The notes: a model not told the origin generated them from the sequence alone. A stretch of 64,000 bases of DNA from Massilia violaceinigra (GCF_002752675.1 NZ_CP024608.1:1550001-1614000), one strand, 5' to 3'; positions 1-8,602 are shown, counted from the first letter of the stretch. A program made the numbers and translations.

Positions 1-281
1 AGGCTCCCCGCCTGCTGCATTGAGTCCGGCCGGCGCCGCCCGCGCAAGCCCGGCGGCGTTCCCGTTTTCCCGTCCACGCAACGCTTTTCTCCCGCTGCCG
101 GCAAGATTGTGCGCTTTGGCATGCAGTGGCTACTTGCGGATTTCCCGACAACCCGCTTATCATTGGCCGCTCTATCGGATTGTTACAATTTCGATATCAG
201 GCCGGCAAAATGCCGCCTGCTGCGGCCAAGCATGTATGATGCGCGGGCCGAACCACTTAATATAGTACGACGAGAAAACCT

Positions 282-2954
282 ATGACCAAAACCCTCATCA
301 TCGCCGAGAAGCCCTCCGTCGCGAACGATATCGCCAAGACGCTGGGCGGCTTCACCAAGCACGATGAGTACTTCGAATCGGACGAATATGTCCTGTCGTC
401 GGCTGTCGGCCACCTGCTGGAAATCGCGGTGCCGGAAGAGCACGACGTCAAGCGCGGCAAGTGGAGCTTTGCCCACCTGCCCATGATTCCCCCGTATTTC
501 GCGCTCAACCCGATCGCCAAGACCGAAGCACGCCTCAAGGTCTTGAACAAGCTGATCAAGCGCAAGGATGTCACCCAACTGATCAACGCATGCGATGCCG
601 GGCGCGAAGGCGAGCTGATTTTCCGCCTGATCGCGCAGAACGCCAAGGCCAAGCAGCCGATCAAGCGCCTGTGGCTGCAATCGATGACGCCGGGCGCGAT
701 CCGCGACGGCTTCACGCAACTGCGCAGCGACGAAGAAATGCTGCCGCTGGCCGACGCCGCGCGCTGCCGTTCGGAAGCGGACTGGCTGATCGGCATCAAC
801 GGCACCCGCGCCATGACCGCCTTCAACTCCAAGGAAGGCGGCTTCTACCTGACCACCGTGGGCCGCGTGCAAACGCCGACCCTGTCGATCGTGGTCGAGC
901 GCGAAGACAAGATCAAGAAATTCATCTCGCGCGATTACTGGGAAGTGCGCGCCGAGTTCGTGTGCGCCGCCGGCGTGTACGAAGGGCGCTGGCTCGACCA
1001 GTCCTTCAAGAAGGACGAGAACGACCCCGAGAAGCGCCCCGAGCGCCTGTGGAGCAAGGCAGCGGCCGACAGCATCGCCATGGCTTGCAAGGGCCGCCAG
1101 GGCAATGTAACGGAAGAATCGAAGCCGACCACCTCGATGGCGCCGGCCCTGTTCGACCTGACCAGCCTGCAGCGCGAAGCCAACGGCCGTTTCGGCTTTT
1201 CGGCCAAGAACACGCTCGGCCTGGCCCAGGCGCTGTATGAAAAGCACAAGGTGCTGACGTACCCGCGTACCGATTCGCGCCATCTGCCGGAAGACTACAT
1301 CAACACCGTCAAGGACACCATGGTGAGCCTGGCGGAAAACAATAACTACCACCAGTTCGCCAAGCAGATCACCGACAAGGGCTGGGTCAAGCCGAACAAG
1401 CGCATCTTCGACAACACCAAGATCTCGGATCACTTCGCGATCATCCCGACCACGCTGGCGCCGAAGAATCTGTCGGAGCCGGAACAGAAGCTGTACGACC
1501 TGGTCACGCGCCGTTTCATGGCCGTGTTCTTCCCGCCTGCGGAATTCCAGGTCACCACCCGCTTTACCGAAGTGTCCGGCCACCAGTTCAAGACTGAAGG
1601 CAAGGTCATGACCAATCCGGGCTGGCTGGCGATCTACGGCAAGGAAGCGTCGACCGACAGCGACAAGGACGACAACACCGGCGGCAACCTGGTTCCCGTG
1701 GCCAAGGGTGAAAAAGTGCAGACCGAAAAAGTCAGCCCGAACGCCCTGGTCACCAAGCCGCCCGCGCGCTATTCGGAAGCGACCCTGCTGTCGGCCATGG
1801 AAGGCGCCGGCAAGCTGATCGACGACGATGAACTGCGCGACGCCATGGCCGGCAAGGGCCTAGGCACGCCAGCGACGCGCGCGGCCATCATCGAAGGCTT
1901 GCTGGGCGAGCGCTACCTGCTGCGCGAAGGGCGCGAACTGATTCCGACCGCCAAGGCATCGCAACTGATGACTTTGCTCCGCGGCCTCGGCGTGAACGAA
2001 CTGACCGCGCCGGAACTGACGGGCGAATGGGAATACAAGCTGTCGCAAATGGAGAAGGGCAAGATTTCGCGTGACGAGTTCATGCGTGAAATTGCCCAGA
2101 TGACCCAGATCATCGTCAAGCGCGCCAAGGAGTACAACAACGACACCATTCCCGGCGACTACGCGACCTTGCACACGCCGTGCCCGAACTGCGGCGGCGT
2201 GGTCAAGGAAAACTATCGCCGTTTCGCCTGCACCAAGTGCGAATTCAACATGAGCAAGACGCCTGGCAGCCGCCAGTTCGAGATCGCCGAAGTTGAAGAG
2301 TTGCTGGAAAAACGCACGATCGGCCCGATGCAGGGCTTCCGCTCGAAGATGGGGCGTCCGTTTGCCGCGATTCTGCGCATCGTGCGCGATGAAGATATCA
2401 AGAATTGCAAGCTGGAGTTCGATTTCGGCCAGAACGATGAAGGCGGCGAAGATGGCGAAGGCGTCGACTTCACCGGCCAGACCGCGCTCGGACCGTGCCC
2501 GAAATGCGCCGCCGGCGTATTCGAGATGGGCTTGGCGTATGTGTGCGAGCACAGCGTGGCCAAGCCGAAGACCTGCGACTTCCGCAGCGGACGCATCATC
2601 TTGCAGCAGGAAATTTTGCCTGAGCAAATGGTCAAGCTGCTCAACGATGGCAAGACCGATCTGATGCCGGGATTTGTATCGCAGCGTACGCGTCGTCCGT
2701 TCAAGGCTTTCCTGGTCAAGGGCAAGGATGGCAAGATCAGCTTCGAGTTCGAGGAGCGCAAGGCCAAGGCGCCGGCCAAGGGCAAGGCAGCTGCGGTAGC
2801 CGATCCCGAGGGCGACGAGGCGGCACCGGCCACGGCGAAGAAAGCCGCACCGGCCAAGAAAGCGGCGGCTAAAAAAGCGCCGGCCAAGAAGGCTGCCGCC
2901 AAGAAGCCGGCAGCGAAAAAAGCCGCCGTCAAGAAAGTTGTTGCGGAAGAATAA
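282..2954 (+). CDS. topB: DNA topoisomerase III with C-terminal zinc fingers and Lys/Ala tail
   Basis: Type IA topoisomerase that cuts and reseals one DNA strand, decatenating and relaxing DNA at replication and recombination intermediates. The N-terminal Toprim domain shows CDAGREGE at residues 104-111. The catalytic tyrosine is Y327 within TYPRTDS. After the core there are two Cys clusters, one starting CPNCGG near residue 634 and one starting CPKC near residue 739, which look like topoisomerase zinc ribbons. At 890 aa it is much longer than E. coli TopB (653 aa). The extra length is the zinc region plus a tail from about residue 830 made almost only of Lys, Ala and Pro, like histone H1. 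Such tails usually bind DNA non-specifically (inference). The start MTKTLIIAEKP is typical of the family. The 281 bases upstream hold no gene I can support. Confidence 0.97.
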   Translation: MTKTLIIAEKPSVANDIAKTLGGFTKHDEYFESDEYVLSSAVGHLLEIAVPEEHDVKRGKWSFAHLPMIPPYFALNPIAKTEARLKVLNKLIKRKDVTQLINACDAGREGELIFRLIAQNAKAKQPIKRLWLQSMTPGAIRDGFTQLRSDEEMLPLADAARCRSEADWLIGINGTRAMTAFNSKEGGFYLTTVGRVQTPTLSIVVEREDKIKKFISRDYWEVRAEFVCAAGVYEGRWLDQSFKKDENDPEKRPERLWSKAAADSIAMACKGRQGNVTEESKPTTSMAPALFDLTSLQREANGRFGFSAKNTLGLAQALYEKHKVLTYPRTDSRHLPEDYINTVKDTMVSLAENNNYHQFAKQITDKGWVKPNKRIFDNTKISDHFAIIPTTLAPKNLSEPEQKLYDLVTRRFMAVFFPPAEFQVTTRFTEVSGHQFKTEGKVMTNPGWLAIYGKEASTDSDKDDNTGGNLVPVAKGEKVQTEKVSPNALVTKPPARYSEATLLSAMEGAGKLIDDDELRDAMAGKGLGTPATRAAIIEGLLGERYLLREGRELIPTAKASQLMTLLRGLGVNELTAPELTGEWEYKLSQMEKGKISRDEFMREIAQMTQIIVKRAKEYNNDTIPGDYATLHTPCPNCGGVVKENYRRFACTKCEFNMSKTPGSRQFEIAEVEELLEKRTIGPMQGFRSKMGRPFAAILRIVRDEDIKNCKLEFDFGQNDEGGEDGEGVDFTGQTALGPCPKCAAGVFEMGLAYVCEHSVAKPKTCDFRSGRIILQQEILPEQMVKLLNDGKTDLMPGFVSQRTRRPFKAFLVKGKDGKISFEFEERKAKAPAKGKAAAVADPEGDEAAPATAKKAAPAKKAAAKKAPAKKAAAKKPAAKKAAVKKVVAEE

Positions 2955-2990
2955 TCCGCTGTACCGCCTGGTGCCAGGGCTGGCATCCAG

Positions 2991-3043
2991 ATACGGGCCC
3001 GTCTGTAGAAACCGCGTTGCGGCTTTTATGGCCGGGCCCGTAT
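2991..3043 (+). terminator. Inverted repeat after topB, possible terminator
   Basis: Perfect 11-bp arms (ATACGGGCCCG at 2991-3001 and CGGGCCCGTAT at 3033-3043) flank a loop that holds a small hairpin of its own. The stem starts 37 bases after the topB stop and is followed by moderately T-rich sequence ending in TTTTTT at 3061-3066. It could end topB transcription, but the U-tract is not directly at the stem base. Confidence 0.5.
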
Positions 3044-3066
3044 TCGTTTGTCAATTTCAGTTTTTT

Positions 3067-3093
3067 GAGGTGGTCACAGTTTGTGACCACCTC
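3067..3093. promoter_or_regulatory. Perfect 12-bp inverted repeat with 3-base spacer
   Basis: GAGGTGGTCACA, GTT, TGTGACCACCTC: a 27-bp near-continuous palindrome about 90 bases before the acetyltransferase gene. The T6 run lies upstream of it on the + strand (an A-run downstream on the - strand), so it does not read as an intrinsic terminator on either strand. An operator or a recombination relic is possible; the function is unknown. Confidence 0.5.
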
Positions 3094-3182
3094 CTGTTCT
3101 TCCGCGCCCGTCTACTGGAACGTAAGTCGGACGGGAAGCGTCGTGCTGTACTGGCACCATCACCATGTTGGAGACGCAATTC

Positions 3183-3818
3183 ATGAACGTCGATTTGAGC
3201 CTTCTTGAACGCTGGCTGACTGGCTGGAGCCTGGCGCGCGGAGTGCCGCTTCCCAGACACCACGGGGGAGGATTGGCAGTGGACGTCGGTCGGCCCGACC
3301 AGTTGCGCCGTCACGTCTTTGCGGATGCAGGTGAAGCGCTTCAAGAATGTGCATCGCGCATCCACGAGCCCTTCGTCTATCTGAAGGCACCGGTCGATCC
3401 CGATCACATGCGCCGCGCGCTTCCCGACCGCTGGACGATCGAAGCTCCCCACTATCTTATGTACCTGTCCACGCCGATATCTGCATCAGCCGCATCGCCA
3501 GCAGGCTACACGGCCAGAATGGAAGAGGAAAATGGGGCATCCCTTATCCGCCTGCTTGACGCGGCGGGGCAGACGGCGGCAATAGGGCGCGTGGCGCTGA
3601 GCCATGGAACCGCCGTATTCGACCGCATCGAAACCGTCGAGTCTCATCGCAGAAAGGGCCTTGCCCGCGCGCTAATGATCGCGCTCGACACTGTGGCCGA
3701 ACAAGCCGGAACGACAGAGCGCCTGCTCGTCGCCACCGAGGCCGGACGCGCGCTGTACCTCTCCCTGGGCTGGCGCGTGCTGGCACCGTATTCCACGGCC
3801 GTGCTTCCGGCCCCATAG
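3183..3818 (+). CDS. GNAT family N-acetyltransferase
   Basis: The C-terminal half (about residues 105-205) is a GNAT acetyl-CoA transferase domain. It has the pyrophosphate-binding motif A pattern RRKGLARAL preceded by a beta strand ending in VESH, then a late segment ALYLSLGWRV typical of GNAT folds. The N-terminal half is not recognised and may be an extra substrate-binding region. The start at 3183 is preferred over an in-frame ATG at 3165 because GGAGA at 3170-3174 sits 8 bases before it; this gives 211 aa. It stands alone after topB, with no partner that would indicate its substrate. Confidence 0.8.
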   Translation: MNVDLSLLERWLTGWSLARGVPLPRHHGGGLAVDVGRPDQLRRHVFADAGEALQECASRIHEPFVYLKAPVDPDHMRRALPDRWTIEAPHYLMYLSTPISASAASPAGYTARMEEENGASLIRLLDAAGQTAAIGRVALSHGTAVFDRIETVESHRRKGLARALMIALDTVAEQAGTTERLLVATEAGRALYLSLGWRVLAPYSTAVLPAP

Positions 3819-4080
3819 CTGTAGCGGCTGGCGTTTCAGATCGACCGTGCTCGCATTCGACGCCGATTTCGGTTCGAATTTACTGCAGACGAAGGCAGGT
3901 CCGTGCTCACACTATCTACAAATGAGCTTGCTATCGATGGCGCCGGCTCGCATTCCATGGCCGCCGGCCACGCTAACTGCAAATGACGGCCCGTATCGGT
4001 ACCTCCCTTTTCGGTCTGCGCGAAGGGGGTGCTGTCGCCCCAAACCGGTCATTGCCAAACAGCGTCGGCGCCATAGAACT

Positions 4081-4425
4081 TTAGGAATCCTCAACGTTCC
4101 TGGCGACGAACATTTCGACAAACTGCATTGGAGCGAGCGTCGTACCACCTTGTTTAGCAATTTCCTGATTCCTAGTCCACATCACATTGATGGAATCCCG
4201 GATATCCACCGGAAAGTGGAGTTGGTCGATCACGATGTCCCCCCAGGAACCAGCGGTCGAAAAAGATTCTCGAAATTTAGGAGTCATTGCTACAAGAAGC
4301 GCTTCCTGTGATGGATCGAGCTCATCAATACATTTCAATACGAAGGAATCGACCAGCTTAAGAAACGGTTTCCCAGCATAGCGGTCCATCGGCAGAGGCT
4401 TCTTGCCAAATCCGAAAAGTCCCAT
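4081..4425 (-). CDS. Hypothetical protein, 114 aa
   Basis: No family recognised. The product begins MGLFGFGKKPLPMDRYAGKP, is probably soluble, and has the normal hydrophobic/charged alternation of a folded protein. AGGAAC lies about 7 bases before the ATG, which supports real translation. Its DNA is clearly AT-richer than topB or the coaE region, as are the other small leftward genes up to 6.5 kb, suggesting acquired DNA (inference). The 262 bases between it and the acetyltransferase hold nothing I can support. Confidence 0.55.
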   Translation of the reverse strand: MGLFGFGKKPLPMDRYAGKPFLKLVDSFVLKCIDELDPSQEALLVAMTPKFRESFSTAGSWGDIVIDQLHFPVDIRDSINVMWTRNQEIAKQGGTTLAPMQFVEMFVARNVEDS

Positions 4426-4462
4426 TTGTAGTTCCTGTTTGAAAAGGTAAATAAGGTTGAAC

Positions 4463-4500
4463 GACCGCTCCTGGCCGACATCTGCCGATTGTACTCGACG
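4463..4500 (+). repeat. 38-bp dispersed repeat, copy 1
   Basis: Matches 6121-6158 at 35 of 38 positions in the same orientation; the shared core includes CTCCTGGCCGAC and TCTGCCGATTGTACTCGAC. Similarity decays further on, where both copies continue with a GTCCGAT-TCGGC-like stretch. It lies between two small accessory genes. Confidence 0.75.
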
Positions 4501-4640
4501 GCTGCAGCACGGTCCGATCTCGGCAGCTGCCGCCCATAGCGGACGCCCAGAGGTAGGTCAACATTGACGCGAGCTGCGTGCCGCCAGAAAATTAAACAAC
4601 CACCAGCGCCACATCCGGCACGTCCGACTCGACGGAACTT

Positions 4641-5129
4641 TTAAGCGGTCTTATTGCCAACCAAAAGAAGCTTATTTCTTACGGTGGCTACAAATTGAGC
4701 ACGTTGGTCAACATTTAAAAATGCACGAGCAGGAATTATGTGGGCAGCGTGCGCATTAACGTACACGGCAACATATCCAAGTCGTTTGACCACCTTAAGA
4801 ATGCCTGGCCAGTAGTGGTAGGACTTGTTGAAGCGAGTTTCCTCAAAAAAAGCATCATCTTGTATTTCAATGGTTCTTCTCGTAAATAGCGTGCCATTTC
4901 TGGACGAAAAGAGATAAATTACATTAAAAAGCAACTGAACCATCCACATTGCGAAATATACGATAACTGAGGAAAGTGTTCGGACCGGCAAGGTGTCTCC
5001 GTCGCTTGGCATAAAGAAAATCAACGCCGCGCCACATATGTAGAAGATCTGCACTGGAATCGACATGAGTTGGTGTATAGCATTGAACAGCAAATAATCG
5101 CGGAATTTTAAGTCGAATTCAATGCGCAT
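4641..5129 (-). CDS. YcxB-like membrane protein
   Basis: 162 aa. Two hydrophobic segments lie near residues 22-42 (SIPVQIFYICGAALIFF) and 53-75 (SVIVYFAMWMVQLLFNVIYL), followed by a soluble C-terminal domain. The late motif HIIPARAFLNVDQRAQFV resembles the I-P-x-R-A-F signature of the YcxB-like domain in small bacterial membrane proteins of unknown function. The ATG start, MRIEFDLKFRDYL, suits the family. AT-rich codon use sets it apart from the core genes. Confidence 0.65.
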   Translation of the reverse strand: MRIEFDLKFRDYLLFNAIHQLMSIPVQIFYICGAALIFFMPSDGDTLPVRTLSSVIVYFAMWMVQLLFNVIYLFSSRNGTLFTRRTIEIQDDAFFEETRFNKSYHYWPGILKVVKRLGYVAVYVNAHAAHIIPARAFLNVDQRAQFVATVRNKLLLVGNKTA

Positions 5130-5482
5130 ATCGATGATCCTGAGGCTTAACTTTTTGGTGAGCGGCGGCCGCCCGAAAAATGAAACATAATACTCGTCGT
5201 GTACCGGCCGTCCGACTCGACCAAATTGGTAGCCATTTGGATTGCCACAGCGCTCATAATTTGCAGCGTAGTGTCTGGTTGCGCACGGTCACGGCCATGC
5301 CGTCATCAGTTGCAGGCGCCAGGACCGAACTATCATACGCGCAACATTGACGGAAAGCCAGATGGTCGAGGCGGACGGTCGCAGAACTGCGGCCATCGGT
5401 ACCTTTCGCCCCATTGCGGACATTTGCGGTTAGTCGCCGGCGCTCCAAGCGCAGATGTTTTGATGCCTCATAGACTCCAGCG
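5130..5482. other. Intergenic stretch without a supported gene
   Basis: 353 bases between two leftward accessory genes. Open frames here have no recognisable product and no ribosome site. I see no repeats or clear promoter. Confidence 0.5.
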
Positions 5483-5986
5483 CTATCGTGCTCGCCACGC
5501 CAAAACAGACAGGTAAGCGCCGCAGAGTGCAAGAAAACCTCCCACCCAGACACCGAGTTCCCCATTTGAACGGAAACCCGCGCGGGTTTTTGAGAATGAA
5601 CAGATTCTTTTACCACCAACGTCGAGTTGCCATACCGTGTGGGTGGCGCCCCCTACCAGTGGCATGTCTGGCGTATGCTCATACCCCACAGTAACCTCCT
5701 GATTTCCCGCGCCGCGTAAAGCCGGATCTACGATGATGTTTCCTCGAGCAATCGTTGGATAGTTGAATGTTTCGTCGCGTCCAAAGAGTTTAAACTTAAC
5801 ACCAATTTTTCCCGGGCTAACCTCCGCGACGCGCCCATGGGCCGTCGCCAGTGTCGACAAATCCGGGAGGTTGGAATCGGAATTATGCGAGAGTGTAGCT
5901 ATTAACACACCAAGTGTGAAATTGGCCCCCGCGATCGTGGCCATCTGGGCAAAGCTGTAGTTGGGTTGGGGGTCAAAGTTTCTCAA
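5483..5986 (-). CDS. Probable DUF3592-like membrane protein
   Basis: Up to 167 aa. An N-terminal hydrophobic segment (TIAGANFTLGVLIATL) and a C-terminal one (GVWVGGFLALCGAYLSVLAW) flank a beta-rich extracytoplasmic region with AHGRVAEVSPGKIGVKF and a later VTVGYEHTPDMPLV. That layout resembles DUF3592 proteins, whose function is unknown. The start is uncertain: the longest frame begins with TTG at 5986 and no Shine-Dalgarno is seen; an ATG at 5944 is an alternative that would shorten the N-terminus. Confidence 0.5.
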   Translation of the reverse strand: MRNFDPQPNYSFAQMATIAGANFTLGVLIATLSHNSDSNLPDLSTLATAHGRVAEVSPGKIGVKFKLFGRDETFNYPTIARGNIIVDPALRGAGNQEVTVGYEHTPDMPLVGGATHTVWQLDVGGKRICSFSKTRAGFRSNGELGVWVGGFLALCGAYLSVLAWRAR

Positions 5987-6120
5987 AGGTTTGGTGATCA
6001 GTGTGGTGGACGAAACAAAAAATTCGTCATGGACAAAAACTCATTGGCTATGCACTTGTTTAAACCCTTTACCGGTTGTGGTCGATTAAGTGCAGTCCGA
6101 TCAAGGCGCCACAGTTGACT

Positions 6121-6158
6121 GACTGCTCCTGGCCGACTTCTGCCGATTGTACTCGACC
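6121..6158 (+). repeat. 38-bp dispersed repeat, copy 2
   Basis: Second copy of the repeat at 4463-4500 (35/38 identical, same strand). The two copies bracket the YcxB-like and DUF3592-like genes, about 1.66 kb apart. Confidence 0.75.
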
Positions 6159-6219
6159 GTTGAGGATGTCCGATGTCGGCCGTTTTCGGGCAAAGCGCCC
6201 CATGGTTAATATGATAGGC

Positions 6220-6465
6220 TCAGACTTCGCGCATACCCATTATTTTCATGAAGCGCTGATGGCTCTCTGAAAATTGATCGTCGCTCACGTATTTATTAAA
6301 ATAACCAGCTTGCAACCCATCTATGCCATCCTCATCGTCCTTGTTGGGACGTGTCAGGCCAAGCTCATCTGCCATCCAATTGTAGACGTCGGTAATATCC
6401 CCGCCATGCCTGCACGAACCGTAAACGAACTTCCCAATTCGTTCGTATTTAACTTCTGGGGTCAT
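6220..6465 (-). CDS. Hypothetical protein, 81 aa
   Basis: Unrecognised small acidic protein that begins MTPEVKYERIGKFVYGS and ends MKIMGMREV. This start is chosen over the longer frame because AGGAAA lies 5-6 bases before its ATG. It is the last of the small leftward genes in the AT-richer patch. No membrane segment or signal peptide is seen. Confidence 0.5.
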   Translation of the reverse strand: MTPEVKYERIGKFVYGSCRHGGDITDVYNWMADELGLTRPNKDDEDGIDGLQAGYFNKYVSDDQFSESHQRFMKIMGMREV

Positions 6466-6818
6466 AGTGTTTCCTATTTTGGAAAAATCGTTGAACGTCG
6501 GATCTTGGCCGAAGGCGGAAGTTGCCTGGAGACGATTGTACCGTACAGGTGTACCTATGCGAGGCGTTGCCATTGAGACGATTTTTGCGTATCACAAGGG
6601 TTGTTTCTGCATATTTGAGACATTATCACCGACAGATCTCGACCAAAACGGGGCAAATCCGCTGCCCTTTGCTGTTTGTATTTAGTGCGAGCACATCAGC
6701 ATGGAATGCGGGCCAGTGCTCTCGATTGCAAGCTCATTTGCAGCTAATGTGCGCCGGAAACGGCGCTGAGTGCGAGCACGCCCATTTTCAAACGGGTGCT
6801 GTCACACATAGCCTCCCA
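6466..6818. other. Intergenic stretch without a supported gene
   Basis: 353 bases between the 81-aa gene and the end of the CoaD-HD gene. Composition returns towards core GC across it. No supported ORF, hairpin-plus-T-tract or repeat was found. Confidence 0.5.
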
Positions 6819-7973
6819 TCATGGGCACTCGCCCGCAAACGATTGACGCTCGCGCAGCATTTCCAGTTCGCGCGCCAGGTTTTCGCGCGCGCGCTCGTTG
6901 TACAGATCCGCGAAATATCCATTCGGGTACAGCGTGCCCGCCTTGGCTTGCGCTTGAAAGTGCACCAGGATGCGTTCGCGGCCGGCCAGGTAATCCGCCT
7001 CCTCGACGTGCTTGTACTCGGCCCGCACCGAGCGCGCATAGCCGTCGTAAACATCCGCGGCCTGGCCCAGGATCGCCAGGTCCACGCCCTGCATCACATC
7101 CTGCAGCGCATGGCGCAGCGACACCGGCGCCAGATGCTCGGTGGCGCGAATCAGGCTGGCCACCTCGTTCGCCGCCGCGCCGCTGTCGAGGTTTGATGCG
7201 AGCCACAGCTGCGCACTCTGTTCCTCGTTCGATCCTGTCCCCGTGCCGCCGCCGTACACCGCGTCGTGGAACCAGAACGCTTTCTTGAGCATCGCCATCT
7301 GCGCCGCGCTGGCGCCGGCGTTGGCCGCCCACACGGTGATTTCGGTCAGCCCGTGCACCAGATGATCGAGGTTGTGATACGGCCGCTGGCAAGAGCCGTA
7401 GGCGCTCTCGCTGGTCAGCCGCGCGAACCAGGCTGCGGCGTTGGCGTCTTCGGCCGGCCACAGGCTGTCCCAGTCCTTGCGCAGCCAGTCGAGAATCCAC
7501 GCGGCGTAGGCCGGCGCCGGCATGAACTGGCGCGTGGTCCAGTGCCAGCCGACCGGTCCCTGCAACCCGCGCACGAAACTCGAACTGACCGATCCCAGAT
7601 CGCGCGGCGGCATCACGAACAGCGTTTTCGCGCCGTGCAGCACATCGACATTGGCTTGCTGGATCAGGTTTTCGTAATCGAAGTCGGATGTGTTGCGGAT
7701 GCCGCGAATCAGGAAGTCGATGCCCAGCCGCTTGGCCGCGCGCGCCGTGTAGTCGCCGCGCACCAGCACCACGCTGACATTGGTCCAGCCCTGCGCGGCC
7801 ACGCTGCGTTCGACAATCTCCTTGCGCGAGGCGGCATGGAACTGCGGCTTCTTGAACGGGTTTTCAGAGATCAGCACAACGACTTCGTCAGCCAGTTCGC
7901 GCGCTTCGCCGATCACCCACAAATGGCCGTTGGTGATCGGGTCGAGCGTGCCGGAGAATGCGATTTTTTTCAA
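6819..7973 (-). CDS. CoaD-like adenylyltransferase fused to an HD-superfamily hydrolase domain
   Basis: 384 aa, two domains. Residues 1 to about 150 are a nucleotidyltransferase of the pantetheine-phosphate adenylyltransferase (CoaD) type: GTLDPITNGH carries the T/HxGH nucleotide motif, RGIRNTSDFDYE matches the CoaD RGLR-x-SDFxYE signature, and VSSSFVRG matches its ISSS-x-VR motif. Residues from about 170 to the end resemble the COG4339 HD family: PYHNLDHL, then FHDAVYG with a following EEQSA, then VDLAILG, giving a plausible H...HD...D metal site. CoaD enzymes are normally stand-alone proteins of about 160 aa. coaE lies 3 bases upstream, so the pair would be cotranscribed. The sequence is divergent from housekeeping CoaD, and a separate canonical coaD may exist elsewhere in the genome. 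Confidence 0.8.
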   Translation of the reverse strand: MKKIAFSGTLDPITNGHLWVIGEARELADEVVVLISENPFKKPQFHAASRKEIVERSVAAQGWTNVSVVLVRGDYTARAAKRLGIDFLIRGIRNTSDFDYENLIQQANVDVLHGAKTLFVMPPRDLGSVSSSFVRGLQGPVGWHWTTRQFMPAPAYAAWILDWLRKDWDSLWPAEDANAAAWFARLTSESAYGSCQRPYHNLDHLVHGLTEITVWAANAGASAAQMAMLKKAFWFHDAVYGGGTGTGSNEEQSAQLWLASNLDSGAAANEVASLIRATEHLAPVSLRHALQDVMQGVDLAILGQAADVYDGYARSVRAEYKHVEEADYLAGRERILVHFQAQAKAGTLYPNGYFADLYNERARENLARELEMLRERQSFAGECP

Positions 7974-7976
7974 GGT

Positions 7977-8582
7977 TCAGCTCCACAGGTCGGTGTATCG
8001 GTGATGCAGTTGCAAGGTGAGGGCGCGCACGTCGTCCAGCGTGCCGTCGTTCTCCACCACGTCGTCGGCACGCGCCAGATAATCGGCGCGCGGCAGCTGC
8101 ATGGCGATGATGCTGGCCACCTGCGCGCCGCTCCAGTCGGGATTGCGCAGGGCGATGCGCGCCGCCCGGTTCTGGTCCGATGTATCGACCACCAGCACGC
8201 GCGCCGCCGGCAGGGCCTGGTCCATCGCCAGCGCCGACTCCCACACCACATAAGTCGCCTGCTGGCTGCGCGTCCAGTCGTTTGCCAGCGCCAGCACGGC
8301 CGGGCGCAGGATGCGCTTCAATGTTTCATTGGCGGCCGGGTCCGGCGCGAACACGCTGCGCAAGGTGCCGCGCGCCAGGCTGCCATCGGGCGCCATCGCA
8401 TGCGGGAATGCGCGCGCGATTTGCATCGTGGCCGGATGCGCCGGGTCCTGGTGCACCGTGCGCGCGAGCGCATCGGCGTCGATGCACGGCACACCGAGCG
8501 CTTCAAAGGCGCGCGCGAAGGTCGACTTGCCGCTGCCGATCCCGCCGGTCAGTACCAATATCTTGGGGGGAGTGAAGCTCAT
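7977..8582 (-). CDS. coaE: Dephospho-CoA kinase
   Basis: Transfers phosphate from ATP to the 3'-OH of dephospho-CoA, the last step of CoA synthesis. The P-loop GGIGSGKST lies near residues 14-22, followed by LGVPCIDADALAR, the usual CoaE substrate region; length (201 aa) is normal. The next gene downstream encodes a CoaD-like domain, which would catalyse the preceding reaction. In many betaproteobacteria coaE sits in a pilD-zapD neighbourhood, so this location and its divergence leave open a paralogue. It is divergent from the TetR gene across 111 bases that hold two similar inverted-repeat sites. Confidence 0.85.
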   Translation of the reverse strand: MSFTPPKILVLTGGIGSGKSTFARAFEALGVPCIDADALARTVHQDPAHPATMQIARAFPHAMAPDGSLARGTLRSVFAPDPAANETLKRILRPAVLALANDWTRSQQATYVVWESALAMDQALPAARVLVVDTSDQNRAARIALRNPDWSGAQVASIIAMQLPRADYLARADDVVENDGTLDDVRALTLQLHHRYTDLWS

Positions 8583-8602
8583 CTTGTAGCCCGTTCAATT
8601 GT

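Noticed and set aside
183..1583. Leftward open frame opposite topB
   Set aside because: topB is unambiguous on the plus strand; the antisense frame has no recognisable domain.
3847..4311. Possible plus-strand gene after the acetyltransferase
   Set aside because: No ribosome site, low-quality composition, and it overlaps the better supported 114-aa leftward gene.
5254..5619. Leftward 121-codon frame
   Set aside because: Overlaps the DUF3592-like gene in another frame, has no ribosome site and no protein-like pattern.
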